Shown here one piece after another: positions 1 through 12,363 of a DNA stretch of 64,000 bases. The stretch's first letter is position 1; every line of letters starts with the position of its first letter. The stretch is from Symbiodinium natans. Its lineage: Eukaryota; Sar; Dinophyceae; Suessiales; Symbiodiniaceae. Both the position numbers and the translations under genes were made by a program. Below the pieces are notes generated by a model. The model saw nothing but the letters and a program-made list of their open reading frames with translations. It ran no database searches and was not told the origin of the DNA. The stretch is taken from positions 86,001 to 150,000 of the forward strand of contig CAJNDS010002427.1 of NCBI GenBank assembly GCA_905221605.1. Reading direction: 5' to 3'.

Positions 1-3000
1 TCGGAATAACCCCAGAATGTTCCCCCACCTGGACTCAATCGTACCGATGAAGAAATCAGACCTGCCACAGGGGATTTATGGTGATTAACGATAACCCCCA
101 GCTGACCGCAACACGAGCCAACATGCGCCAGCGTGATTCCCTAAGTCTACAAGTAGTTTACATGTGCTTTCACGTGCTGGCTTCGGCCTCGCGGCAATCC
201 AAGTCTCCACAATTGCCTGCAACTTTCTTGGGATGGCTACACATTGACTCTGCGGCCGAACCCTCACAACACCCATGGTTTGTGTGCACTTTGTGCACCA
301 AGGTGCAGCAAGAAAATTGCTGCTTTGCAGCTTCGGCTCCACTTCCTTTTCTCGGCGCTGTCACGGTATTTGGCTCAGCAGGGCTCTGGGTGATCGCCCA
401 CTCAGCTTGCCCGCTGCGAGCCGTTGATCCGCACGTGCGTGCCCGTGGCAGTCTGATTTTTGTGTGAAGCCCTCCGTGCACATCTCCATTTGCATTTGTA
501 TGGAGGTAATTTGCACTGAGCTTCTATCTGCGAAAGCCTTGCGCTACTTCAGTAGCGCCAGAGCTCACTGGCTGGCAATCTTTACCCTGCCTGTGCGCAT
601 TTTTCTTTGGGCGGCCGCTGTGGGTGCAATCGAAGCTTGCGATCGCCCCGTCAGTCAAACTAGCCACCAATGCAGGCATGTGATAGGCATGTGTCCGCTT
701 GAACTTGGATCACGCAACTGAACGAACATCCAGAACTCCAAAACGTCAACCCGACTTCGTCCCATATCGTCCCATGCCTGCTCTCCGAAACTCTAGCACT
801 TTTCATCTGTTTTACTGGGTTCCCATGGGTTCCCTAACTTGTAACTGTTGGCCATGCTGGCCCTCGCGCAGGGGCCACTCGGAGCTCGCTGGCTGCGCAT
901 ACACAGGAATGAAGATAACAGGTACACAACGCTCTTGCAAGCTCCACGTGGCTACCGAAGAGAGACGCCTGGGGGGTCAAAAAAGAAAGGTCCTGCAGAA
1001 AACGGGATTTCAAAAGCTCACCCAATACGATAAGAGCAGGCGCTCTCTTTCCTGCCACTTGTCCGTCTACGGACCCGTTTCCGGTGCAGGGATGCACAGA
1101 AGCTGTCAACAGAGGGGGCACTGAAAGCATCTGCAAGTCCTGGTCGTCACCCTAGTGTCGAATTTTTCCCTGCTCCTATGCATCCGCAGACTGCGGACGG
1201 CAGTGGCAAGCAGCCATTCATGCTGCAAGCTGCAAGCTGCCTTTCATAGGCTCTCGTCGAGAAGCTCTCGAGACCCTCTCGAGCGGCTGCAAAGGCGGCC
1301 CTCTGCCGGCCCTCTGCCCTCATTGCAGCCCAAACTGTGATTGGATCAGCTTCCGGCCCTCACAATGAAACGTTGACTCCACCAGTCAACAGGGAATCTG
1401 CCTGGCCTCACATGCAATGCTGGCTGCTGACTACGCATGCACAGTTGCACACTCTCTGCTTACTCTCGAGCCTTTCACCGACTTCTTCTTGCAGCTTTCA
1501 GATATAACTACGAGTGGCTTGGCATGCTGCTTCGAGAATAATAACTACCCAGAAGAGGCGCGCGACTGCGAGATTCCCTTCTTCTTAATACGCTACAGGT
1601 ACCTCTTGACTTCTTGGATTTCAGACTCGGCAACTCCTCTGCCATCCGATCTTCTCCCAGCCTGGCTTCACTGATGTCAGTCCTTGGTTCCAGCGAGCTA
1701 GTGTGCCGGGCTACGCGAGGTACGAGCTAAGGCCAGAGTGGAAACGAACCATGAAGACCGCATGTACGGAGCATAAGGAGCCTACGCCGCAGGCCACGTA
1801 CCCGCTTCGCTTGCTTCCCGGCCTTGCATGCGTGTTGTTTCGTATCCTAGCTGTTCTCCTGGTTTTTTATGTCTTGTTTCAGTTTCTTTTATTTTCGTTC
1901 TCTGGCACCGACATTCACATGCGAATTCTGTGCTGTTTTGGGCAATTGGATATTCATGCGGCGTTGAGTGATTTGCATCTCGGGTCTTCGAAGAGATCAG
2001 TCGATGAAACAGAGCCCACAATTGCGCAGTCAGCATCCGAGCGAAGATCTGCAGGTTCGCGGGCTCGAGGGTGCACAGGGGTCGCAATGTGTTTCGAATG
2101 GACACTTCAGCCCAGGCCCCCTGTGTTTGAAGCATGGCTTTGCGAATGCTATGCGAGATGCTCTAACAGAACATGACTCAACCATACCCAACAAAAAGCA
2201 TCAAATGCCACGTCTCAGTCTGCAAAACTAGCAGGACAGCACGTGACAGCAGTTTGTGCAACCCCTAGCTGGCAATTCCTTTCAAGCCTTTGCACGTGTG
2301 GCAAGAGCCTGCACCATGACGTTCAGCACCAGCTGGAGGGTGTCGTCATGGCCTATTCTCTTTTGCTTCGGTCCTTTTGCTATCGTACGTATGGGTTTCT
2401 GGCTCAGGGCAGCCCAAGAGGGCCCAGCATGAGCCGCACTAACTCCTGAATACCGTTCCTGAAATCTAGATACCACCTCACTGGCTGACCTCAAAAGTTC
2501 ATCATGCTCATACTTGTAGGTTCACTGCGGGCTGCCCTAAACCGCAGGGGGCAGTGAAAACCCTGAACCCACGGGGGGTGGGGGGGGAGACCATGGGGGG
2601 GAGGGGGTGGGGCCGGGGTCGGTGAAAGCTGGCGCATTTCGAGCCGCTATAGGGCGACCTTTGACTCCCGAACAGAACACTGACGCTATGGCTATGTTTG
2701 CTGATCCGACCGCATCCTGCCCAAAACATCGGATCGCCAGCCTAAGTCATCATCAAGCTCGAAGATACGGCTGACCTGGTGGCGGGAAGTCTTCGGCATG
2801 GCGGCACGCAGAATGGCACAGTTCCCCTGACTCTAGATGGATCCATTGTGTTGATGGTGCTGTTCCATGCCGTTCCTTGCAGACGGTTCTTGGGTCTGAC
2901 GGGTGGTCCGGCCATCCTGATACTGCCAGTCCCGATCTTTATCGTCACAAACTTTGTTGGTTTTTTGCGCAACCTTCGCGAAGCCGAGACGGTCAGGCCA

Positions 3001-6000
3001 CTTAGCAAGTGTCTTAGGGCCAGGCCCGCTGTGAGATGGAGAAGACATTCTTGTCTGGATGCTGGACCTGTGCCAGGGCTCCACATTTGGGCAGAAAGCA
3101 GATTGCTACTTCTTTGCAACGGCAAACGCTTGCAAAAGCCAGAGGTCGGGATGTTAGGATCGCAGCTTCGCCGCTTCACAAGATAGCATGCCGAACTCTC
3201 AAGACTCACCCATTTTGCTGGCTGTCGGCATGGTTTTCCGAAGATGTTTTCGTGAACTCCGCCAACGGCTTCTGATGTCAGCTATCTAATAGCAGGTTCA
3301 GGATTGCAGTAGGAGAGTTGGAGCACATCGCTTGGCGGTTGTGTCTGTGGCCGCCACATTCCAGTGGGTTGCATCTTTCAATTTGTATGATCGACGCGTG
3401 CGCAACATTGTATCTACGTTTGCATAGAATATATACATATATATATATACGCGCACATAATCACATATATATACATACCGGAGAGGAGGCTACGGGGCCT
3501 GCGTTTTGACATACCACACTTTCAGGTAGTTGCTGCTTTGGAGTGTGTACTGACATTTCTGCTTTGGTTTCATGCCGCCCTGCAGAGGTTTTACTGCTCT
3601 TCAAGAGTTTGTCATTGTTTTTTGTCTTTTCGGTCTGGGTCTTTCGGAGAGTGCTTATGAACATGGCTGTGTGTTCATAAACATAACTTCTTCCTCTTGA
3701 TGTTGCAAGGGGGCAGGGATTATACTGTTTACGGGTGCTCCAAATTTGAAATGGACAGTAGGATTACAACATCCCCGGTCCCACCGCAACCTGCTCTCCA
3801 GAAGAGGATGTACATAGTTAAATTCTTAATTTACGTATATATATATATATACAATATTATGTATCATATCTAAGCGATATACATGTTTATGAATATATGT
3901 ATAAACATACCAGACACGTGCGTGCTCCACTTATTTCTCCATTGAAGGTCTCTGAGCTCCCAGCGACCAGCGGCTGCCCGTCGCTCCACTTGGCCAGGAC
4001 CTGCCCAAGCACACGATGTTCGCACGTCAAAATTCCTCGTAGATTCAAAACTGAAGATTGATTTGTGTTCTCCCTCATATGCGATCGATCTTGTGGCGCA
4101 TTTTTGGGCCATCCAAAATCGTGGCGAGTCGCTGAAGTCCTGTCTGAGCAGAGCCTAAACCCCTCCAGGCCCATGCCACCGAGCCCGTAAGCCGAAGCTA
4201 TAAGCTTGAGGCTTGACAAGCTTCGAGGCTTCTGGATCTCAAGTCTTCTGGCCTCTGAGTTCTTCCTGAGCTACTGAGCTGAGCTGTTCTGAACCCTTCC
4301 ACTCACTACTTGTAATTATCAGAATACCCAGCAAACCATTTCAATTGTTCATTAAAGCTCTGTGGGCGTTGCCTATGTAAACCAGAGCCCCATAGAAGTC
4401 GCGCATCAAGAAATCCCTTATGTGCACCTGCCAAAAAGCACCCTTTCAAATCGAAAGCCTCCGTACTTGCCCCACAAGCCCAAGACGCCACCCTTAAACC
4501 GGACACATCCTGCCCAGAACCCACAACTACTAATTGCTGAAAAACCCCCGAAAGAATAAAAACTTTCTTCCTCTTTAAGGGTAACATGATGATTCTTTCT
4601 TTTGGGGTTCTTAATCAAATAGTAGGCAAGAGAGCTAACCGCCTTCGCACCCTCCACGAGGGTGGAGGTGATGCGCCGACGTCTTGGCACAGGGCCGCGC
4701 GTGACAAAATCACAGGGTTCAATGCATGGTGCCTACAGCTCAGGATTTCAAGTCCAAGTCTTTGAGAGCTCAATTCAGGAATCTACAGATTCTACCAAGC
4801 GCCAGAAATCTCTAACAATGAAGCTCCCGAATTCAGGCCTTAGATTCCGGCTGCCTCCACTAATTGCAGATGAAGATTCAACTAATTACAGTTGTGTGCC
4901 AACATGTGCCCAAGCTACCCGTTGATGGAGTCGACACCGCAGAGGATCCTGGGTGGTGTTACGGTGTCCTTCAGGCAGGATCTTCTTGCACATCGATATC
5001 TGCAGTCAAATGTATGATCCCAAAAGAAGGTTCTGCTGTTCACATATCGAGAACACGCATTAGCATTTCAAACATGAGATAGCGAACGCCATCAACGCAT
5101 CATCCCCTCGCAAATTCGATTCGTAGGTGAAAAATGGATGGCCGCGGGTAAGCGGGAGCTACAACCAGCTTCGTGACATGATGTCATCTTTCCATGCAGG
5201 TGTTGTGAGTTCTTGTTTTCCCTCACTTTACAGTCGTTTGAGCCGTGAAGGAAACATCCTGAACAATTTGTTCGAATTGTGTTGAACTGTACTTGCCCTT
5301 GATTTGCAAGCACAGCCAGCGGCAGAGAAGTAGAACTTCTCCACGGAGCTCAAGAAAGAATGCTTGCACGCCTAAAGACATGCTGCTCACTTAAAGTGTA
5401 AGCATACCGCGAACAAAAGCGTATGCACAAACCTGCGCAAACCTAAGCGGACACGCTCGCTTCTTTCGGCATTCCAAAAAAATACATATGATATAAACCA
5501 AGCAAGGCAGACGCAGATCTCTTTTAGATGGATTGAATCGGCGTCGTGTCACGCACCGCTCACCCCGCACTACACAAAAAGGCAGGGCGAGAGGGCGTGC
5601 ACTTCCACCGATTGGGTGGTGTGGGTGGGTGCGAAAGCTGGCACATCTGAACCTTCGATCCACTCACGACTGCACTGACTGCGGCATTCGCTCGCAAAGT
5701 GTCACACGCGCACTTCATTGCATGGTTTTTTCACACTCACATAACCTTCAAACATACCCGGTGTAAAGTGGGCCCAGCCACTGCACACACACACACAGAG
5801 GGCAGATGAAGGAAGTCACCCGCCCCAGGCAGTGTTATGTTACCGACATTTACCGGCCCAACAACAGCGTTTCCGGTTCTTTTCGCAGGAGCTGTGCACA
5901 GTGGGTTGAGAAGCCTGAAAAGGCACTTGCAAGGCCAAACTGCAAGGGCTCACGCTTTCAGGGCGCACGCAGGGAAGCACCCCAGCCATCAGTCGGAGGC

Positions 6001-6500
6001 GGAAAGCAAAGGGGGGGGGGGGGGTTGGGAAAATGGCGCGCTCGCGAGGTGGGGCTCAATGAAAGCTATGCCCAAAACATGCTGGAAGCAGATATCACAA
6101 CTCCAGACTCGAACCCTCAGCAAACGCATCATCACCAGTGACGTGCAGCTCGCACGTGCTCTGCCATGTGAGGGGTGTTTTGGGACGACAGCTCTGAACT
6201 CCGGGAGAGGGAACCATGCGTGCAGTACAACAACAGAAGTACCACAACACAGGGTCTGATGAAACCTAAGATCTGTTGAACATATAGGAATACAAGCGGA
6301 AGGTTTTTGGTCGAGGGCTCTGGGGGTTTTAGGGGGCTGTTGTAGATAGAGCGGAAAAATGACACTGGGATTGTTGTTCAAACATATCCGCTAGGCCCTC
6401 CAAACAAGCCGAAAGCCCCCTTTTTTGCCTGCAATGGGTTTCCCGCGTAGGCGACCACGATCTGAAAGCGGACGATTCGCCAGGACCAGGGGCAGTTGAA
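1..6500. other. No gene recognised; AT microsatellites at 3.43-3.48 and 3.83-3.86 kb
   Basis: I see no convincing coding segment here. The longest open frames (about 155 codons on the minus strand and 135 on the plus strand at 2.74-3.21 kb) overlap antisense to each other and show no recognisable motif or biased composition. TA-rich simple repeats lie at about 3428-3478 and 3832-3860, a short CA run at about 5787, a G-rich patch at 2575-2615 and a run of 13 or so G at about 6010. Undetected short exons cannot be excluded. Confidence 0.4.
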
Positions 6501-6522
6501 ACCCCACCAGCAGGCCCTGCCC

Positions 6523-7926
6523 TCACACGCCATCCACCCCCTGCTGCAAGGACCCGACGCCGAGTGTCTCCAAGCGACGGGCGACGTTGGCAAGCCACCA
6601 CTCAGACATCGCCGCGTTGTTGTGGCCTTGGGCCTTCGCCCACGCGCACCCCTTGCTCACGTGCGCCACATCCGGCCACAAGAGCATCTCGCGCGTGAGG
6701 CCGAGGATAGCCGCCTCCAGCCACCGAGCGACGCCCGGCACCGGCTCGTCCAGGAGACGCCACCGCGCCGTGTCCCAAAAGGACTTGCAAGCCCAGGCGC
6801 CCCGCGCAACGGACGGCGTGGTGTCGCTGCACCTGCCGAAGTTCCGCTGCGAGCTGATCGTCGGTGTGCTGGAGCAGGTTTGCTCCACATGTCGAAGCAG
6901 CGGACCTTCTCCAGTCCCTGCGGCGTGAAGGAGATCTCCGCATTGGGCTTCCCTCGAACAAACTCATGGCAAATGCTGCATGCCCCGGAGCACGTCCCAC
7001 GTTCGAAGGAGCAGGTCCCGACGAAAGCCCGCCGCATCGCGCCGGCGTCGGCATGACGACGACGTCCTCGCCGCCTCCCTCGCCGCCCGAGAACGGTACT
7101 TGTTTTCACCGTGCCGGTCCAGAGTCCCTACGCTGCCCCGCCCGCCCACGTACGCCTCCCCCACGAGGCCCTGGATGAAGGATCTTATCCGCATCGCGGG
7201 CGTTCAGACCCGAGATCTGCAGCAGCTGCATCTTGGGAGGCCTGCGCGCGCCCTGTGATTGTGGGCGAAGACGGCAGGGAGGTCCTTGCCGTAGCCTTTG
7301 TCGGCGTCCCGAAATATCTTCGAGGGGCGACCCTTGTCCATCAGGACATTGAGGTCACTCAATAGGCAACCGGCGAGCCGCCAGCCTTGGTCTTCTGCCC
7401 GTGCCCGTAGAAGCCAATATCCTCGAGCGATCTCGTCGTGACCGTGAAGGACGCATCTGCATCGCAGCGGGCAAAGAGTTCCTCCGGGGTGGAACCGGGA
7501 ATGTACGTCAAGGTCAGGGGCACCTTGTGCCGCTCGGCCTCGCCATCCGCCATGCTTTGGAGGGCACGAGGATTCACCCAGAGCTCGAATTGCTGAGCAC
7601 ACTCCTCCGTGATGGTGTTGAGTCCGGACTTATTCGTCTTCTTGAAGTGGGTAAACCTGCACAGCAAGTGCGTCGTTCGAGCTTTCTTATAGAATCAGCA
7701 AGCAGGACAATGCGCGCAGATGCAGAAATCGAGAGCCGGATACCAGCCCGTGGGAAGTCGTCATGGGCCTCTGTCGAATGCGTACCAGCACCGCGTTCAT
7801 CGCGTGCAAGGCGAGAGTCTCGAAAGCAAGAGTCGTTGGCAGAGCATGCAAGACATTGTAGACACCCTCGTACTCCACAACCTGGGCCACCTGAGGCACG
7901 CGTGACAGAACGCGCGAGACAATCAA
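6523..7926 (-). pseudogene. Decayed protein-coding remnant with several frameshifts, family not recognised
   Basis: Reading the minus strand from 7926 down, protein-like sequence continues but jumps between frames. It starts with a segment containing QVAQVVEYEGVYNVLHALPT (about 7890-7790), then one with EECAQQFELWVNPRALQSMA (about 7610-7550) in another frame. At about 7385 a one-base shift moves the reading to SDLNVLMDKGRPSKIFRDAD, then to GKPNAEISFTPQGLEKVRCF (about 6950-6890), then to WLEAAILGLTREMLLWPDVA (about 6730-6670). The segments are GC-rich and hydrophilic like dinoflagellate coding DNA, abut without obvious intron signals, and need at least three frame changes. This suits a dead, possibly retroposed copy; uncorrected assembly indels are the alternative. 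I do not recognise a domain. CCCTAAA-type repeats begin just upstream of its 5' end. Confidence 0.5.
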
Positions 7927-7932
7927 CCCTGC

Positions 7933-7977
7933 ACCCTAAACCATAAACCCGGAACCCTAAACCCTAAACCCAACCCT
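7933..7977. repeat. Degenerate interstitial telomere-type repeat (CCCTAAA)
   Basis: About six CCCTAAA-like units, several with changes (CCATAAA, CCCGGAA, CCCAA). It is an internal copy of the plant/dinoflagellate telomere motif rather than a chromosome end, because unique sequence continues on both sides. It lies directly upstream of the decayed gene on the minus strand. Confidence 0.8.
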
Positions 7978-7979
7978 CA

Positions 7980-9300
7980 TTGCTTGGGGTGCAGCGACTT
8001 GGGCGCTGCGGAATCACCATGCTCACGCGGATGCGCTGGGCCGGGCCGAGGCGGGTCGCGTAGCGTTAAAATTAAGGCCCTTAACCTTTAGCCTTCACGC
8101 CTCCGTAGCCTGGCTTGGTCCAACTGAAATGTTCAGGAAAGCTGTCAGTACTCAGTCGCTGGGTGCGCACGGCTCAAGAGTTCAGAGAATGATACAAGCA
8201 GCTGCCACACATTTTGGTTCTAACCAGCCGCAAGTCGCAAGCGAATGCAAAAAACGACTGCTTAAACTTTGCCCCGGTTTCGGCTAAAGATGTTGGAGTT
8301 GCTTGCGGCCAAGCGCTGCGCGGTGTGAGGATGGGAGCTTGAAGGGGGAGGCATTACAGTAGGGGAACCTCAGAGGTTTGGTGGTTCTGGGATGTTCTGG
8401 GGGATGTTATGGTGCGCTGAAGAGGAAGCACCACTTAATGGGCAGGCACCGTGCAAGTCCTGGCTGCGCTTGGAGCTTCCACGGTCCAGGTAGGAGAAGG
8501 TGGAGCTGGACAGAAAGACATCCTGCACAGAGATTGGGTGTTGGGATGGTGTTGGGTTTGTGGGGTTGAAGGAGCCCACTGTGAAGGATCGCTTACATGA
8601 CATGAAGTATGACATGAGGTCTTGAAGATCAGCCCTTGTGAGAATTGAAGCCTAAGGTGGGGCAAGCCAATAAGCATGATGTCAAAACCAAACAGACTGC
8701 GAAAGCTTGTGGAGAACGTTTGATCCTGCACAAGATGCTCGTACGTAGCTTGTGCCCGCAAGCTTCATCGCTGTCCTCGTACGGGGTGTTGTCTGCAACC
8801 TGCAGCACAAGCAGCGACTCACGCATGCGGACAAGAAAAGCCCTGTGGATCACCAATGTTCGTTCTCTTCCTGCATATGCCAATATGCCTTTTTCAGAGG
8901 TTCAGGCCAAGTTGATATTCTAGTCCTTCCCAGACTTCGCAGGAACACACCATTCCACGAAGCAAATACATAACCCAAGGGAAAGAAGGGTGTACAAATA
9001 TGGCAAAGGGTAGTTCATGATGCAAGCATCACTTCCTCAACAAGCGTGGCCTTTCCGGTGATCAGCGGCTCGTATTCCAAGTCCCGCCAAACCTGAATGA
9101 AGCCAACACCTCTATACAGCTACATAGGTCAAACACTGTTCTTTAACTGCTGCTATGCCTGCTATAGCATTTGGCGGCCCTAAATGGCCATAAGATCCAG
9201 CCGATTGGCGACCATCTCCGACGGATCATGGCCCTAGCGTAACAATCATCTCACGCTCAGTGCGCATCGTGGCATGGGACCAGGATGGGCTATTGGGCCC
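7980..9300. other. No gene recognised between telomere-type repeats
   Basis: Mixed-composition sequence. Short open frames on both strands (about 8370-8923) overlap each other antisense and look unselected. I find no domain, RNA gene or splice-bounded exon. Confidence 0.4.
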
Positions 9301-9311
9301 TCTAACCCCCA

Positions 9312-9482
9312 TAGTCAACCCTGTAAAGGGCCTCTTTAAAGGGGTTACAGGGTACCCTAAACCCTATAAAGGGCCTTTTTAAAGGGGTTATAGGGTACCC
9401 TAAACCCTATAAAGGGCCTTTTTAAAGGGGTTACAGGGTACCCTAAACCCTATAAAGGGCCTTTTTAAAGGGGTTATAGGGC
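9312..9482. repeat. Four-copy 43-bp tandem repeat with telomere-like, palindromic units
   Basis: The motif AAAGGGCC recurs at spacings of exactly 43 bases (GGG at 9328, 9371, 9414 and 9457). Each unit holds ACCCTAAACCCTATAAAGGG followed by CCTTTTTAAAGGGGTTA, so telomere-like CCCTAAA is paired with an inverted AGGGT. The last three units are almost identical; the first is diverged. Confidence 0.9.
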
Positions 9483-9600
9483 ATCATAGCCCATGCTGGG
9501 ATGGGCCATCCGGGGCCGCCGCGCCCTTGCTGAGTCCGCCAATGAAAGAGAGCAGCACGGCCCCTCCGCCTGCGCGCTCTGCTCTCTCTGCAACATCTGT

Positions 9601-9679
9601 CCCTAAACCCTAAACCCTAAACCCTAAACCCTAAACCCTAAACCCTAAACCCTAAACCCTAAACCTAAACCCTAAACCC
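9601..9679. repeat. Interstitial telomere-type array (CCCTAAA), about 11 units
   Basis: Eleven or so head-to-tail CCCTAAA units, with one shortened unit (CCTAAA) near the right end. Flanked by unique sequence on both sides, so not a terminal telomere in this assembly. Confidence 0.95.
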
Positions 9680-9863
9680 CCTACAGCTTCAAGGTCTGAC
9701 CTTGCAGTGCCTTGTCCTTAACACCTGTGGGGCCACTTGAAGGCACCGCCCCCCCAAAGCAACCTGCAATGCCTCGCAACCACAAGGAACATCGACGAAG
9801 ATTGGGGGCAACACAGTCGGCGAGCGTGCAGCTTTGCGAATTGCAGCACTCAAATTTCGTGGC

Positions 9864-11082
9864 CTTGGTCCACGAAGTTGATCAGACGGGCGATGCGCTT
9901 GTCCGAGGGCGTCCATGGCGCCAGCACGAAGGCCACGTCGATCTCCGGGCACGGGGCAGATCTTGCATGTGGCGGGTTCTCAAGCCTGGGTTGCTAACTA
10001 CGGCGCGTATTTCAGTGTATATAAGAGGCTTTGCGCATCAGGACTATGAAAGGAGCAGGGCGTTGTATGGAAGATTACACTGTATCAGGTGAACGTAAAA
10101 TCCCTCCCCCCCCCCCCACGCCCGTCAAAACTGAAATCCCGTAAGGTGTCTGAAACACCGCGGCAGAATACACACCGTACGACATAAAAGGTGCCCTACA
10201 AGCCCTCTCCAGTCTTACCAGTTGCAGTTGAAGGGACACTCACACTGGATCACACTAGCAGCTAGCAATTCCTGTGCAGGTGTGAAAACAACTGACAGGA
10301 ATGGGGTAAGTGCGAAAAGCTTATTCAGCTCCAGGTCTTGCATTCTCATTGTGGCGGTGAGTCAAACCCCTTTGTCACGGGGTCGCCTCTCCCTCTGTTA
10401 CAAGCCTTTCTCGTGGGTGGATTCCCAGGCCTTGTTACAAGCCAAACCTTTTGACTCTCGGCCACAAATGTATAACTGCATAACTCGAATGATAGTATAG
10501 ACAGTCGCCCGACTTTTGATGAACCAATGTTCAACATCTGACAACCCCAAATGGAGATCCAAGCACGTGCTGTTTCGGCACCACACAACACTCTCTGCCA
10601 TTCTCACCAGACTGAAGTCGCTCCTCATTGTGAAATATTGGCAATACCTTCTCACTTGATTCACTTGCAGAGGAACACGACGCGTCGTTCGTCCACAAAT
10701 TCACCAGCCTGCTCCATGTTGATGATGGTTCCCTCAGCACAATCCCTCACGGGCGGCTGCCTGCGCAACAACTGTGACGATAATCTGGCTACGGCTGGAA
10801 CTCCCTGATTGACCCATTGGTGCAGCTCAAGAAACACAACAGCAGCAGTCTGAAAACAATCTCGACACGAACTGCATGGTGCCGGTGGCACTTCAACAAA
10901 AGGCGTCAAGTAGGCGAAACATTTCTGCTGCCCGATTTTTTTGCAAGTCAAGCCAGGGGCTCCAAGTTGAAGCTTGCTCTTTGGCCGCACCTCGCGAAGA
11001 TGTTCTCCAGGATCGCCCGGCCGCCCAAGAACTCGATCTCCTCGGCGACCAGTGTCGCAGCCTGGTCGTAAACTCTCGCGAT
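9864..11082 (-). CDS. Two isolated exons of an unrecognised gene (10991-11082 and 9864-9961)
   Basis: Two minus-strand segments read as clean protein between plausible splice sites. The upstream one (10991-11082) contains TLVAEEIEFLGGRAILENIF and ends at a GAG|GTGCGG donor. The second (9864-9961) follows a GCAAG acceptor, contains EIDVAFVLAPWTPSDKRIAR and ends at a CAAG|GC donor, a GC donor as used elsewhere in this window. Both are much more GC3-rich than their surroundings. A third segment around 10661-10850, containing EGTIINMEQAGEFVDERRVV, may also be exonic. I do not recognise a family. That the two exons belong to one gene is inferred from strand and distance only. Confidence 0.4.
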
Positions 11083-12107
11083 GCTTATCGCTTGTCAGAA
11101 TTCGGAGAAACTTGGGCAACTGACTACACAGCTGTGTGCTTTTTTTCCGCTGAGGGGCCGTAATGTTCCGTTCGACATCTTGGTCGTTTCGAGCATCAGT
11201 GTCGACAGAGTACATCACAGCGCCTGAGCAGGACCCAAAAACACCCTCAAAGAACACGTCGTGCCCCATGCAATGCAGGGCGCTACCATGCAAAACAACG
11301 GTTCTACAGCGCATGCAGCTCAGGGCAGCCCATCAGCCTACAACAGCCGAATTCTGCTGGGCTGGTCTATTCTAGATAATCTCAAAGTGCGACTCGTACA
11401 TTTCGCAACCCCCAACAGCAAGTTCACCCAGCCAAGCAATCGCTTCGAGGTCCCGGCAAGTCATGTCCTGCAGCCATCACTTGGGTCCCCCATTCCCCTC
11501 CACTCGCGAGACGCACCTTACTTTATCTGCGAGTTTACGACCGGATCTCATGGTCTTCCTGTGGGGCCTGCCACTAGAAAAGACTTTTGAAAACCGTCGG
11601 GCCTGTCGGGCCTGGTTTGCCAAAGATCGTGAAACTCAAACGGATAAACTGCGTGCATTACAAGAACAAGACAGAGGATGAGAAGGTTGTAAGATAATAA
11701 CGCGTCAGTCCACCAACACATCCTTCCTTCACACTCCCCATTCTCGGTTCGAAATCAGGGGGGTTGGGAAGTTCTGACTCCGACCCTCGAGAGGGAATCA
11801 AGTCTTCCGGCGTGCACTTCGTTGCCCTTTCCAGACGACCTGGTGTTTGTCGGGGTCGCAGCAACAGCTGCCGCAAAGAGCTTCCTTCCGCTCGCTTCCG
11901 TCCAAAGTATGTTTCCTGATGTCTGATACTGCTGTATGTTGCCCGTTTTGACGCGCATGTCTCTTCCGCACTTTCTACTCTCATAAACATGATCTTTGGG
12001 CACGGCATCATGCTTCCAGCTTTCTTACTTCATCTTGCGGGGCTGGTAAAATTCAGCATTCCGGCGGAGAAATGCATGGCCTCCATTAGGCTGCAAAAAA
12101 TTTATCT

Positions 12108-12181
12108 GTATATATATATAGAGAGAGAGAGAGAGAAAGAGAGAGAGCGAGAGAGAGAGAGAGAGAGAAAAAGAAAAAAAA
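12108..12181. repeat. TA then GA/A-rich microsatellite (purine tract)
   Basis: A short TATA run passes into about 55 bases of GAGAGA with occasional A and C interruptions, then an A-rich run. One strand is almost purely purine over about 70 bases. Confidence 0.9.
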
Positions 12182-12320
12182 AACTTCTTTCAAGGCTTAA
12201 ACTATCTGGAACACGAAAGAAGGATGTCACATACATGTGCGCGCACAATTGCTGTCGCCAACCACCAGTCCTGCAGACCCCAGAAGCACGACCAAAAATC
12301 TCAGCCGGATCCCCCCAGCA

Positions 12321-12363
12321 ACCCTGAACCCTAAACCCTAAACCCTAAACCCTAAACCCTAAA
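12321..12363. repeat. Interstitial telomere-type array (CCCTAAA), about 5 units
   Basis: Five to six CCCTAAA units, the first degenerate (CCCTGAA). Same orientation as the arrays at 7.9, 9.6 and 21.9 kb. Confidence 0.9.
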
